Of a stretch of DNA of 64,000 nucleotides, positions 1 through 8,418 are shown piece after piece. The notes under the pieces are model-generated. The model had not been told where the DNA came from, made no database searches, and saw only the letters and a program-made list of their open reading frames with translations. The stretch comes from Paenibacillus contaminans (lineage in GTDB: Bacteria; Bacillota; Bacilli; Paenibacillales; NBRC-103111): the NCBI RefSeq assembly GCF_003285015.1, contig NZ_QMFB01000030.1:53287-117286 (forward strand), in the 5' to 3' direction. How positions within the stretch are numbered: the first letter of the stretch is position 1; each line of letters starts with the position of its first letter. The translations under genes were made by a program, and so were the position numbers.

Positions 1-2872
1 GAAACAACTCCGCCACATGGGCAATAACGCTGTGATCCTGAGCGTATTTATAGTTTTCCGCCATCCTCTGCATGTAAACCCGGGGTACGTTATACGGAGA
101 TCCGTATAAATATTCATACCATCCTACATATTCGGCTGCGTCCTCCCACGCTTCGGTTATCTGCATGCCTTCAGCCGCTAAGGTCGGATCCTCCCAGGAC
201 ATGCGGTCATCCGTAATATAAGGGATCACGCGGGGATTCAACTGCACGGTTGTCGGGGGATCGTACACGCTCCAGTACGCCAGCAGACCGAAATATTTAT
301 CTTCGTAGCGTTCGTCCGCCAGGACACCCTCAACTATTTTGTTAACCCACGGGTAATATACTTCCGACATATTCAAAAATCCGTTGGAATTGAGTTCGCC
401 GCCGGCAAGCAATTTATCGGCTGCGCAATAATTCTCGCTATCATTAATTCCTAGCGAATACGAGCTAACGCCGGGATTCGCATCGAAAAATTGCTTAATC
501 CTCCCGATCGCGACTGCAGCTGTCGTGTCGTTGAAGCAAGGCTGCCATTCATAGGGGTGCGTGGGCAGCACGCCGTCTACATAATATTCGGGATGAAGCT
601 TTAGCTCCGCATCTGTCGGATCAAATAAATTGGCCAGATTATGATGAAATTGGATGTTGTCATGTATGCCGTTACGGCGTCCCCACTCCATATTGGCCGG
701 CGTATTCAGGTAAAAATAAGAACGCGAAATCGTCGCAGGATCGATGCGAACGCTTTCTGCAGAAATGTCGATTGTGGTGTGCAGCGGCACATCCTCGCCA
801 TCCGGCCCCGGCATCAGCCAGCGTATGCCGAAATAACGCTCCAGAAATTCGTTGACGCCGAATTGAGTCCCCCATCCGGTTGGTCCGACAATAGCGATTG
901 TATCCTCGTACGGATGAATGACGAACCCGTCGTCCTTTAAGCCTTGCATTTCTGCTGCGACTGCAGCTTGCGCGTCGGGAGCTTGGGAGCCGACATAAAT
1001 TCGCACGTCGCCGTCATACTGGCTGCCGGCTGCGGCGAGCTCCGTCGTAGTCAGTACCGGAAGCGCTGCGCCCGTAGATTTATTAACATACTCGGCCAAC
1101 GTATTCGCTGCCGCAATAACCTGGTCGGCTGCACTCGGCTCAATGACGATTACCGCTTGTCCCTGGCCATTATCGACAATCCTCAGATCCGGCGTCGGTG
1201 TCGAGCTAGGGCTCGGCGTTGCCGTACCGCCGCTCGGACTCGGCGTTGCCGTACCACCGTCCGGACTTGGCGTTGCCGTACTGCCGCCCGGACTCGGCGT
1301 TGCCGTACCGCCGCTCGGACTCGGCGTCGCCGTACCACCGCCCGGACTTGGCGTTGCCGTACTGCCGCCCGGGCTCGGCGTTGCCGTACTGCCGCCCGGG
1401 TTCGGCGTTGCCGTACCGCCGCCCGGGCTCGGCGTCGCCGTATTGCCGCCCGGGCTAGGCGTCGCCGTATTGCCGCCAGGGCTCGGACTCGTAACGCCCT
1501 TTCCATTTTTCTTAAGAGGTTGCTTTTCAAACACAGACGTATTCGCTTTCTCCGCAATGGTTACGCTTTCAATTCTGCCTTGGCCAAGCGCTTGAATGAC
1601 GGCGTCAAGAATGAGTAGTATAACGGCTGCGTCATCTCCGGTGTCCAGAACGATACCGGTCGCCTGTTCGTACACATGCAGCCGCTTAACCGTCCCTTGC
1701 GAGATTTCCAATCTGATGCCTTTCGCAAGAACATTCACGGCTTCAAAGCTGCCTTTCAGCTCTACGATTCCATCGGCAGGCAATTCCTCGCCGAGCTGCA
1801 CTTCCGCAGCGCCTTGACTTGTCAAATCCGCCGTTTCAAGTATCGCCGAAGAAATGACCGTAAGCTTTACGACGGTTGTGGATCCTTCCAATACGACTCT
1901 GACCGTTCCGTTACGCTTGTCAACGATAACGTTCCCGAGCTTGGAGTCCCGGAAATGGACGCTGTTTCGGCCTCCTCCGTTCACCTTCGTTACTCCCTGC
2001 ACCGTCACATTTTCCAAGGTGACGTCGCCTTCGCCGATTCCTTCCGCGAGCAGCAGGTTTCCGGTTATGGTCATATTCCGCAGCGTGACTTCGCCGGCGT
2101 TAACCGCAACATCTCCACGAACCGTTTCGTTCCCGGCAGCAGGTCCATATAGGCCGGCTTTCTCATAACTCCTCGGCAATAACGCTCGAGCGAGCGATAC
2201 GACAGTTTCGGCTCGCGTTATGGGTGCCGACGGACGGAAGATTTGATCCTCGTATCCCACCATGATTTGCTTGCCGGCAACTAGCGCGACAGCGGCTTGT
2301 CCCCATTCGGCGATTTGTTCGTAATCACGGAACGCAGCAGCAGCCGTATCGTCAACCTGTTCGTCATGCTTCAGCAGCCGGGCAATCATAGCTGCCGCTT
2401 CCAGCCTGCTGATCAGATGCTTCAAACCGATCGTACCGTCTGGATAACCTTCCATATAACCGGCTTTCACCGCTTTGGCCGCTTCTTCATATTCCCAGTC
2501 CGATGCCTGCAAATCCGTAAAGCTGACGGGCGCCTTCTCTTCGAAAGCAAAGGAACGGTTGACTAAAGCGATAAATTCCCCTCTCGTTATCGGCTGATCA
2601 GGTTTGAATGTGTCGTCCGGATAGCCTTGTATTCGGCCTGAATGCAGCCAGTCAAGCACCTGCTTTTCAGCCCAATGCCCCTTCATATCGGAAAGCAAGG
2701 AGGAAGCCGCCGGGCGAGCGGAAGCGTCGGCAGGCAGGGCATTTCCCTCGGCAATGTCTGAAGAATTCCGCTTGAGATTTTCATCCGCGAACGCATGCTG
2801 AACGGTTGTAAAAAGCAAACAAAAAGTCATCAGAACGACGATCAGCTTTCGACTATATTTTTTAGATTTCAC
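1..2872 (-). CDS. SLH-anchored DUF4838 family protein (3' end off window)
   Basis: About 957 residues are visible and the C-terminus runs off the left edge. The start is a GTG preceded by GGAGGTG; the ATG two bases upstream is followed at once by TGA. A signal peptide (basic start, hydrophobic core, AFA at about residue 29) leads into three SLH repeats (roughly residues 60-105, 118-165 and 190-240; for example GYPDDTFKPDQPITRGEF), which bind the protein to the cell wall. Next comes a beta-rich segment, then ten copies of a TATPSPGG-type linker, then a region reading VIEPSAADQVIAAANTLAEY, YVGSQAPDAQ, GPTGWGTQFGVNEFLERYFG and WLMPGPDGE. That order matches the alpha-glucuronidase-like N-terminal fold followed by DUF4838. 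Family members are predicted glycan hydrolases; the substrate is unknown. SLH repeats at the N-terminus contrast with the other three SLH proteins here, which carry them C-terminally. Confidence 0.85.
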   Translation of the reverse strand, partial: MKSKKYSRKLIVVLMTFCLLFTTVQHAFADENLKRNSSDIAEGNALPADASARPAASSLLSDMKGHWAEKQVLDWLHSGRIQGYPDDTFKPDQPITRGEFIALVNRSFAFEEKAPVSFTDLQASDWEYEEAAKAVKAGYMEGYPDGTIGLKHLISRLEAAAMIARLLKHDEQVDDTAAAAFRDYEQIAEWGQAAVALVAGKQIMVGYEDQIFRPSAPITRAETVVSLARALLPRSYEKAGLYGPAAGNETVRGDVAVNAGEVTLRNMTITGNLLLAEGIGEGDVTLENVTVQGVTKVNGGGRNSVHFRDSKLGNVIVDKRNGTVRVVLEGSTTVVKLTVISSAILETADLTSQGAAEVQLGEELPADGIVELKGSFEAVNVLAKGIRLEISQGTVKRLHVYEQATGIVLDTGDDAAVILLILDAVIQALGQGRIESVTIAEKANTSVFEKQPLKKNGKGVTSPSPGGNTATPSPGGNTATPSPGGGTATPNPGGSTATPSPGGSTATPSPGGGTATPSPSGGTATPSPGGSTATPSPDGGTATPSPSGGTATPSPSSTPTPDLRIVDNGQGQAVIVIEPSAADQVIAAANTLAEYVNKSTGAALPVLTTTELAAAGSQYDGDVRIYVGSQAPDAQAAVAAEMQGLKDDGFVIHPYEDTIAIVGPTGWGTQFGVNEFLERYFGIRWLMPGPDGEDVPLHTTIDISAESVRIDPATISRSYFYLNTPANMEWGRRNGIHDNIQFHHNLANLFDPTDAELKLHPEYYVDGVLPTHPYEWQPCFNDTTAAVAIGRIKQFFDANPGVSSYSLGINDSENYCAADKLLAGGELNSNGFLNMSEVYYPWVNKIVEGVLADERYEDKYFGLLAYWSVYDPPTTVQLNPRVIPYITDDRMSWEDPTLAAEGMQITEAWEDAAEYVGWYEYLYGSPYNVPRVYMQRMAENYKYAQDHSVIAHVAELF
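1207..1488 (-). repeat. 27-bp tandem repeat encoding a TATPSPGG linker
   Basis: Ten 27-bp units in tandem, differing by a few bases, encode nine-residue units rich in Thr, Pro, Ser and Gly. They sit inside the DUF4838 gene between the wall-anchoring part and the presumed catalytic part, so they form an extended flexible linker. Copy number is likely to vary between strains by slippage. Confidence 0.9.
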
Positions 2873-2991
2873 ATGACACCTCCAACAGAATGTAGCCAAA
2901 TGGGCAGCACGAAATAACCTCGCAGCAGGCTGCGTGGTATGGAAGACGATACGTTTACGTAGTAGCGACGCCCCTCCTATCCCACAGACAT

Positions 2992-3005
2992 TACATTCGA
3001 ATGTA
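2992..3005. promoter_or_regulatory. 14-bp perfect palindrome in a divergent promoter region
   Basis: TACATTCGAATGTA is a perfect palindrome in the 267-bp gap between the divergent DUF4838 gene (minus) and the alpha/beta hydrolase (plus). It lies 120 bp upstream of the DUF4838 start and 135 bp upstream of the hydrolase start. Position and symmetry suggest an operator for an unidentified regulator. Confidence 0.4.
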
Positions 3006-3105
3006 TATATTTACTTTATGTAAAACGGTCGTCCCGAACAAGGGCAAATACTTGTCTTGTTCCGCACTCTATTGCTCTCTATTACGCTTCTTGCCATTTT
3101 TGAAT

Positions 3106-3111
3106 TATAAT
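3106..3111 (+). promoter_or_regulatory. Candidate -10 box for the alpha/beta hydrolase
   Basis: A perfect TATAAT lies 28 bp before the start codon at 3140. The best -35 candidate, TTACGC 18 bp upstream, is weak, so only the -10 is offered. Confidence 0.45.
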
Positions 3112-3139
3112 TAGGTAAAGTAATGCAAGGGAGGATGAG

Positions 3140-3979
3140 ATGGTCATGAAGAGCAATTTCATAGAAAGAGAAGGCGGATTCCAGCTTCATTTTTTGGAAT
3201 GGAAGCCGCAGACGGCAAGCGATCGGCTCCCCGTCATTTGTTTACATGGCAATCTCTCCAATGCAAGGATGTACAAGTGGGTCGGGGACGAGTTGTCTTC
3301 CGCGAAACTTGAGAAGCCAAGACATGTGGTTGCCATTGACTTTAGAGGGTGCGGGGATAGCGGTTTGCCGGAAGCCGGGTTTTCATTACAGCATATGGCA
3401 TCCGATATTGAGGCTGTAATGATTCGTCTAGGAATAAGTAAAGCCCACTTTATAGCCTATTCAAGAGGTACGGCTTACGCGTTGCAATACGCTTTGCGAA
3501 ATCCCGACAGCGTTCAAGGACTTGTCATCGGCGACTACCCGGCACATTATACGAAGTTCAACGAAGATTGGGCTAAAAGTATGGTGAACGCATACAAGCT
3601 ATATGACTCTTGGGAAAGTTTATATAACGTGCTGGCTTCCTCCGAGCTATTAAGCAGAGAAGCGTTCGAGGCCGGCAAAGAAACCTATTATGTTGAAAAA
3701 GCGGGTGTAATCCAAAAAAGATACTCAAAAGACTTTCCCGTCAGGCTTCAGCTCGAATCCGCCGATTACGATCTTACGCCGGCGCTAGACAATATCCAAG
3801 GGAAAATGTTGATCCTTAAAGGAATGGAACCTGGTTCACTGCTTAACGACGAACAAATAAACGCATATCTTAACTACAATCCCGAGATCGTTCGGGTTCA
3901 TCAGGCGGGGCATGACGTCTTTGAACCGAGGGAACAAGTCAAAGAAGCGCTTTTGAATTTTTTCAGCCGCCAAGGATAA
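3140..3979 (+). CDS. Alpha/beta hydrolase
   Basis: This 279-residue protein has the signature order of a single-domain alpha/beta hydrolase. There is an oxyanion-hole HGN at residues 36-38, DFRGCGDSG at 67-75, a nucleophile elbow AYSRG with Ser108, and a catalytic His258 in HQAGHDVF near the C-terminus. The acidic residue is probably in the loop around residues 225-240. There is no signal peptide, so it acts in the cytosol. The start ATG follows GGGAGG; a second ATG two codons on is possible. Family members are esterases, lipases or C-C hydrolases, and the substrate cannot be assigned. It is a single-gene unit ending in a bidirectional terminator. Confidence 0.85.
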   Translation: MVMKSNFIEREGGFQLHFLEWKPQTASDRLPVICLHGNLSNARMYKWVGDELSSAKLEKPRHVVAIDFRGCGDSGLPEAGFSLQHMASDIEAVMIRLGISKAHFIAYSRGTAYALQYALRNPDSVQGLVIGDYPAHYTKFNEDWAKSMVNAYKLYDSWESLYNVLASSELLSREAFEAGKETYYVEKAGVIQKRYSKDFPVRLQLESADYDLTPALDNIQGKMLILKGMEPGSLLNDEQINAYLNYNPEIVRVHQAGHDVFEPREQVKEALLNFFSRQG

Positions 3980-4178
3980 ACTGTCCTTTGGGACGCTCGC
4001 GATTTCTGTTGAATTAAAAACACTTTTGGAAAAGACGGAGGATGGAATCCCAACCTCACATCCCTGTTCGCCGCTTCCGTGCGCTGCAGTCCGATTCCGC
4101 CCAATTGGTATCGAGTGCGTCGTACTTTTCTATCCTCCAGTCCGAAAAAGCCCATTTGCAACGGCTATTTTCAAAACG

Positions 4179-4228
4179 AAAAAGCTGTCCTTCGGTCATG
4201 AAGACCTCGTCGGACAGCTTCTTTTATT
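4179..4228. terminator. Bidirectional terminator
   Basis: AAGCTGTCC pairs with GGACAGCTT around a 21-base loop. CTTTTATT follows on the plus strand, and on the minus strand the stem is followed by TTTTTCGTTTTG. It serves the convergent hydrolase and pepT genes. The rest of the 377-bp gap from 3980 to 4356 shows no gene. Confidence 0.7.
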
Positions 4229-4356
4229 AGCCCGCTTCTCCACCCTGCTGGCGGACTGGGCATAAAGAGCGGCATAAGCCGCGACGATTGAAAGAGCGAG
4301 GGATAACAAAAGCTGCGCGGCAAAAACCGCCAGAGCTTCGGATTAATTCAGCTTCC

Positions 4357-5595
4357 TTACGCTTCCGCCTTCCGTTCGAAAAGCCGGACGATCTCTACGA
4401 TCACTTCAACCGCCTTGAGCATCGTATCGACCGAGACATATTCGTAACGACCGTGAGCGTTCTCGCTGCCCGTAAAAATATTAGGCGTCGGCAGTCCCAT
4501 ATAGGACAACTGGGAGCCGTCGGTACCGCCGCGGATCGGCCGTACGATCGGTTCGATGCCCAAGTTCGTCATGGCCTGATGGGCGATATCGACGATTTCC
4601 ATAACAGGCTCGATTCGCTCCCGCATATTGAAATATTGATCGCGTATTTCCAGGCTGATCCGTTCTTCTCCGTAAACTGCTCTCAGCTCCTCGACGATAC
4701 GAATCAGCTCCGCTTTTCTCGCCTCGAACCGTTCGCGGTCGAAATCCCGGATGAGATACTGCAGCTTCGTCTCTTCCACATCGCCGTGAACGGACTGAAG
4801 ATGATAAAAGCCTTCATACCCTTCGGTAAACTCGGGCGCTTCGCCGATCGGCAGTCTGCCGTTGATTTCCATCGCGATCTTGGCGGCATTCACCATTTTT
4901 CCTTTGGCGGAGCCGGGATGCACGATTTTCCCTTTGCATGTTATACGTGCGGCAGCCGCGTTAAAGCTCTCGTATTGCAGCTCGCCGAGCGCTCCTCCGT
5001 CCATCGTGTAGGCGCAGCTTGCTTGAAAAGCCGCCACGTCGAAGCGGTGCGGGCCTCTTCCGATTTCTTCATCGGGGGTGAACGCCACTCTCACTTTCCC
5101 GCGCTTGATTTCCGGATGCCGGATCAAATAGGCCATTGCGGTCATGATCTCGGCCATCCCAGCTTTATCGTCGGCCCCCAGCAGCGTCGTGCCGTCCGTC
5201 GTGATCAGCGTATGCCCTTCGTATCCGGCCAGCTCCGGAAAGTCCCGCGGAGACAAGATGATTTGCATCCCTTCGTTCAAAATAATGTCCTTGCCGTCGT
5301 ATCGCTCCACGATCTGCGGCTTGACGTTCGCGCCCGTGAAATCGGTCGCCGTATCGATGTGCGCTAGAAAGCCGATCGTCGGCACGGGCTTGTCCGTATT
5401 GGCGGGAAGCGTCGCCATGACATAACCGTGCTCGTCCATCGTCACGTCTTCCATGCCGATTTCCTTCAGTTCTTCGACAAGCATGCGGCCAAGCGTCAGC
5501 TGCCCGGGCGTAGTCGGACAAGTTTGGCTGCCGTCATCCGATTGGGTATCCACCTGCACGTAGGAAGTAAATCTTGTTATGATCTCATTTTTCAC
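4357..5595 (-). CDS. pepT: Peptidase T (tripeptidase, M20B)
   Basis: A 412-residue cytosolic dizinc aminotripeptidase that releases the N-terminal residue of tripeptides. The M20 metal ligands and catalytic residues are all visible: AHIDTATD (His79, Asp81), GADDKAG (Asp142), TPDEEIGRG (Glu176-Glu177), MDGG (Asp199), and a C-terminal ENAHGRYE histidine. Other hallmarks are IVHPGSAKGKMVNA and RGGTDGSQLSYMGLPTPN. Length matches the family. The start is GTG, 11 bp after AAGGAG. It stands alone with no link to the sugar genes nearby. Confidence 0.95.
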   Translation of the reverse strand: MKNEIITRFTSYVQVDTQSDDGSQTCPTTPGQLTLGRMLVEELKEIGMEDVTMDEHGYVMATLPANTDKPVPTIGFLAHIDTATDFTGANVKPQIVERYDGKDIILNEGMQIILSPRDFPELAGYEGHTLITTDGTTLLGADDKAGMAEIMTAMAYLIRHPEIKRGKVRVAFTPDEEIGRGPHRFDVAAFQASCAYTMDGGALGELQYESFNAAAARITCKGKIVHPGSAKGKMVNAAKIAMEINGRLPIGEAPEFTEGYEGFYHLQSVHGDVEETKLQYLIRDFDRERFEARKAELIRIVEELRAVYGEERISLEIRDQYFNMRERIEPVMEIVDIAHQAMTNLGIEPIVRPIRGGTDGSQLSYMGLPTPNIFTGSENAHGRYEYVSVDTMLKAVEVIVEIVRLFERKAEA

Positions 5596-5738
5596 GCTTC
5601 AATCAGCTCCTTTACGATCATTCTAATACAACGGCTGCCTCATGGGAAACCTGCGATTGATCTCCGCCTAACCTGCTCGGATCGGCTGCTCGATAAGCGA
5701 ACATAACCTTGGCTCTCCCCTCCCCCCCAAACGAACAA

Positions 5739-5816
5739 GAATAAACGCTTATCGGCGTCTTTGACGCCGGCGTTTACCGTAGGTTTAGAGCCTTTTCCAC
5801 GATATACTTTCTGACG
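5739..5816. repeat. Dispersed intergenic repeat, copy A
   Basis: One copy of an element of about 80 bp found between genes across the window. This copy keeps ATAAACG at the left, CGTTTACCG in the middle and a right end reading AGGTTTAGAGCC, CCACGATATACTTTCTGA. The middle part can fold back on itself. It fills much of the 273-bp gap between pepT and the next gene. Confidence 0.75.
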
Positions 5817-5868
5817 CAAAAAGACGCCGAAGGACAACAGCATCGCTGCCGTCCCCGGCGCATTCTCA

Positions 5869-6930
5869 CTACTTCAATCCGGCGAGCCTTTGCCGTCTGA
5901 TTTCATCGCGATGCCTGTCGGAGATTCGGCGCATCGCTTCTCCGATCGCATTCCACGTCATGTCCGGATAATGAGCCCGATAGTCATTGGATTCGGAACC
6001 GCGGAAGCCCCATACGAGAATGTTCCGCGCTCCAGCATCATAGGCTGCGTCGGTCGCCCAAATGATTTCTTCTTCCCTTCCTTTGTGCGTGCCGTAGCCC
6101 TGTATCCAAATGTTGTGGTCTTTGTTGAACTTCTCGCAAACCTCCAGATTCCGTTTGGTTCTTTCGTAGACGAAATCGTATGGGTGAGCTTCCGGGTAAT
6201 GGCTCCAGTACGGATCGGAGCCGATATTGCTCAGCGAATCGAGGCTGCAAATCGCTTCGATGGAGTCGAGATTGATCCCGTATGAGCCTCCGAGCATGAC
6301 GCAGACGATATTTTCCATCTGCTTTTGATGGCTGTGCGCCGTAACCTCTCGGAAATAATCGACGACGGACCAGATGCGGAATTGTTCCACCTGCTCGTCG
6401 AACGTTGCCGGCATCGGTTTTCCGTAACGCTCGCGGAATAACGCTTTGCACCGTTCGCAGTAACAAGTCCACACCTTCGGCTTGCCGTTCTCCATCGATT
6501 TGGCGGCCAAATGCGGCTCGTCCCAAAAAATGCTTTTCCCGCCGATATCCTGCACGACGTCGATCCATTCCTTCGTAAAGCTGCGGAAATGCGGGCTGTT
6601 CAAGCATGCCCTGACCGGGTCGACCGTGCCGTCCGAATAAACCTGGTGGCTGTCCGGGTAATAGGCCAAGAAATGCGATTTATCCCCCGGAGGTCCGCCA
6701 AGCCCCCAGTTGTCGATCCAAACATCCAAGCCGTGATCTTCGGTCATTTGCACGATTTCCTTCATGATGCTGCGGTGACGATCCCAGTCCGTATGCGAAA
6801 ACATATGGACGACCAGGTTGAAATGATGATTGACGATGTCGCGAAGATCGGTTTCTACATGCCGCAATATTCTGTTACCGTGGTAAGCGATGCCTTTTAC
6901 AAGCTTATTCGATTGATTAGTCGTCATCAT
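5869..6930 (-). CDS. Putative TIM-barrel glycoside hydrolase-like protein
   Basis: A 353-residue protein without signal peptide. Early GIAYHGN, VHMFSHTDWDR and DVWIDNWGLGG strands, an acidic IFWDEPH motif (Asp137-Glu138) and a late NIWIQGYG ... NILVWGFRGSESNDYR segment look like strand ends of a beta/alpha barrel lined with acidic residues, as in several uncharacterised glycosidase families. A CYCERC cluster (Cys156, 158, 161) followed by KALFRERYG recalls the cysteine motif in putative beta-galactosidase-like families and may bind zinc. I cannot name the family. AAGGAG precedes the double ATG; either could be the start. It is divergent from AraC regulator 1, which probably controls it. Confidence 0.6.
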   Translation of the reverse strand: MMTTNQSNKLVKGIAYHGNRILRHVETDLRDIVNHHFNLVVHMFSHTDWDRHRSIMKEIVQMTEDHGLDVWIDNWGLGGPPGDKSHFLAYYPDSHQVYSDGTVDPVRACLNSPHFRSFTKEWIDVVQDIGGKSIFWDEPHLAAKSMENGKPKVWTCYCERCKALFRERYGKPMPATFDEQVEQFRIWSVVDYFREVTAHSHQKQMENIVCVMLGGSYGINLDSIEAICSLDSLSNIGSDPYWSHYPEAHPYDFVYERTKRNLEVCEKFNKDHNIWIQGYGTHKGREEEIIWATDAAYDAGARNILVWGFRGSESNDYRAHYPDMTWNAIGEAMRRISDRHRDEIRRQRLAGLK

Positions 6931-7224
6931 AACTCACTCCTTAAGCAAATGATCATGTCAAAAGTTTGTTCTACATCCGCGATAAAACGGTTTACTCAGG
7001 CACGCCCAAAACGGCTCCCTTTGCGTTTCCCCTGCATGCTCACCGATACGGGAAGCGGAAGTTCGCCTTGCGTCTGGACCTTTTCCGAACTCCGATCGGT
7101 TTTGTCAATCATCCTGTTTTCCTCCGTAGCGCAAATCGAAAGGTTGGTTTATAGTAATAGCAATCGGTCACTTTCACAATATCAGCGATTGCGATGGGAG
7201 GGTATGCTTTCTATAGCCATGTGT

Positions 7225-7240
7225 TTGGATTATATAATCA
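7225..7240. promoter_or_regulatory. TTGGAYTATAT motif between TIM-barrel gene and AraC 1
   Basis: TTGGATTATATAATCA lies in the divergent gap between the gene at 5869-6930 and AraC 1. Close matches occur in the other two AraC divergent gaps (24696, 36469) and upstream of importer 1 (12472). It is proposed as the binding site of the AraC paralogues. Confidence 0.4.
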
Positions 7241-7347
7241 ACATCTATTTCTCCGGCACAGCTTTCCGGCATCCTCTCGGCTTTCGGCAACAAAAGCTCG
7301 TAATCGCAAGGTAAAACATTCGACGTATACGGGAGGCATGAGGCTTC

Positions 7348-8223
7348 ATGGCCACGTTTTTGGATTATGTGATCAGTCCGCAGCCTATTCAAATTGTGGA
7401 TCTGAAGGTCGATCGCGCTAAATTGAAGGTTAAAAGCTTGACCGTGCTGCAATACGGCCATTTACCGGGCAGAACCGTCAAGATGAAAGGCAATCAAAAC
7501 GACTTTTGGTCATTCACATACATTTCAAGAGGCAGGGGCACCTATCAGATCGAAGGCGGACCCGTGCAGGAGCTGAAGGCCGGAAACCTGTTCTGGGAAT
7601 GGCCGGACACCAAGTTTAATTACGGCCCTTATCCCGGCGAGGATTGGGACGAGCAGTACGTATGCTTCGAAGGCATGCGCGTTCAGGAATGGATCGACAG
7701 CGGCATCTTCGCAACCGAAAGCGTAATGGAGGTGGGCAGCGATCCGCTTTGGTCCCACAAAATGGGCGCCATTGGAGCGTATTTGGAAAGCGGTGTGCCG
7801 GATAACGCCGATCGTGCCGCATTTTTGCTGGAATCGCTGGTGTACGATCTTGCACAAACCCATTTCATCAACAGCGCCGCCGACCGCTATACGATCAAAC
7901 AGGATTTGGCCCTGCGCATTCTGGAGGATCTCTCCAATCACCTTTACCAGGAGTGGAACGAGCAGGAGGTGTGGGAGCGGAACCACGTTTCGCGTTCGAC
8001 TTTGAGGAGAATCGTTCACCATTACACCGGCTATTCCTTGAACGAATATATACACCGCCTGAAAATAGCCGAAGCCAAAAAGCTGCTGAACCATACTTCG
8101 CTGCAAATCCAGGAGATCGCTTTAATGCTCGGCATCGAGGATATCACGTACTTTTCTAGGCTGTTCAAAAAATACACGGGCGAATCGGCGTTATCGTACC
8201 GGAAAAAGACGACTAAGTATTGA
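7348..8223 (+). CDS. AraC-family transcriptional regulator (paralogue 1)
   Basis: 291 residues. The N-terminal half (about 1-170) is a cupin-like sugar-sensing domain (LPGRTVKMKG, FTYISRGRGTYQIEGGPVQELKAGNLFWEWP). The C-terminal 100 residues are a double helix-turn-helix with RSTLRRIVHHYTGYSLNEYIHRLKIAEAKKLL and a second motif ending YFSRLFKKYTGESALSYRKK. The start was chosen by alignment with its two paralogues at 24836 and 36692, all of which begin M-x-x-x-LDYxIS; GGGAGG lies 11 bp upstream. It is divergent from the TIM-barrel gene. Family members usually activate the neighbouring catabolic gene when a sugar ligand binds. A partial look-alike of its first codons occurs about 125 bp upstream at 7219. 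Confidence 0.9.
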   Translation: MATFLDYVISPQPIQIVDLKVDRAKLKVKSLTVLQYGHLPGRTVKMKGNQNDFWSFTYISRGRGTYQIEGGPVQELKAGNLFWEWPDTKFNYGPYPGEDWDEQYVCFEGMRVQEWIDSGIFATESVMEVGSDPLWSHKMGAIGAYLESGVPDNADRAAFLLESLVYDLAQTHFINSAADRYTIKQDLALRILEDLSNHLYQEWNEQEVWERNHVSRSTLRRIVHHYTGYSLNEYIHRLKIAEAKKLLNHTSLQIQEIALMLGIEDITYFSRLFKKYTGESALSYRKKTTKY

Positions 8224-8350
8224 AGAAAGACCGGCTCATGCCCCCACGGTAACATCGGATAGCAAAGGTGCTCCCGTGACCCGGCCCCGGCATGTACGCC
8301 CGAAGCCGGAATTGCGGCTCTCCCCGCCGGCCCTAAAGCCTCCAACTTGG

Positions 8351-8396
8351 AAAAACCCTTCAATCCATCCCGCACAGGGGTGATCGAAGGGTTTTA
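8351..8396. terminator. Bidirectional terminator between AraC 1 and importer 1
   Basis: AAACCCTTC pairs with GAAGGGTTT over a 24-base loop. The minus-strand product ends GGGTTTTTCC and the plus-strand product ends GGGTTTTATC. It separates convergent transcripts. I saw no gene in the rest of the 195-bp gap. Confidence 0.65.
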
Positions 8397-8418
8397 TCGT
8401 TCGTCTAGGCTCTAGTTT

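Noticed and set aside
1207..1488. Regular 27-bp repeats resembling a CRISPR array
   Set aside because: The units are contiguous with no unique spacers, are in frame with the gene and encode a Pro/Ser/Gly linker.
944..1618. 224-codon Arg-rich plus-strand open frame
   Set aside because: It is the complement of the TATPSPGG linker repeat; low complexity and no start signals.
4288..5367. 359-codon plus-strand open frame
   Set aside because: It lies antisense to peptidase T, whose motifs are complete, and its product has no recognisable features.
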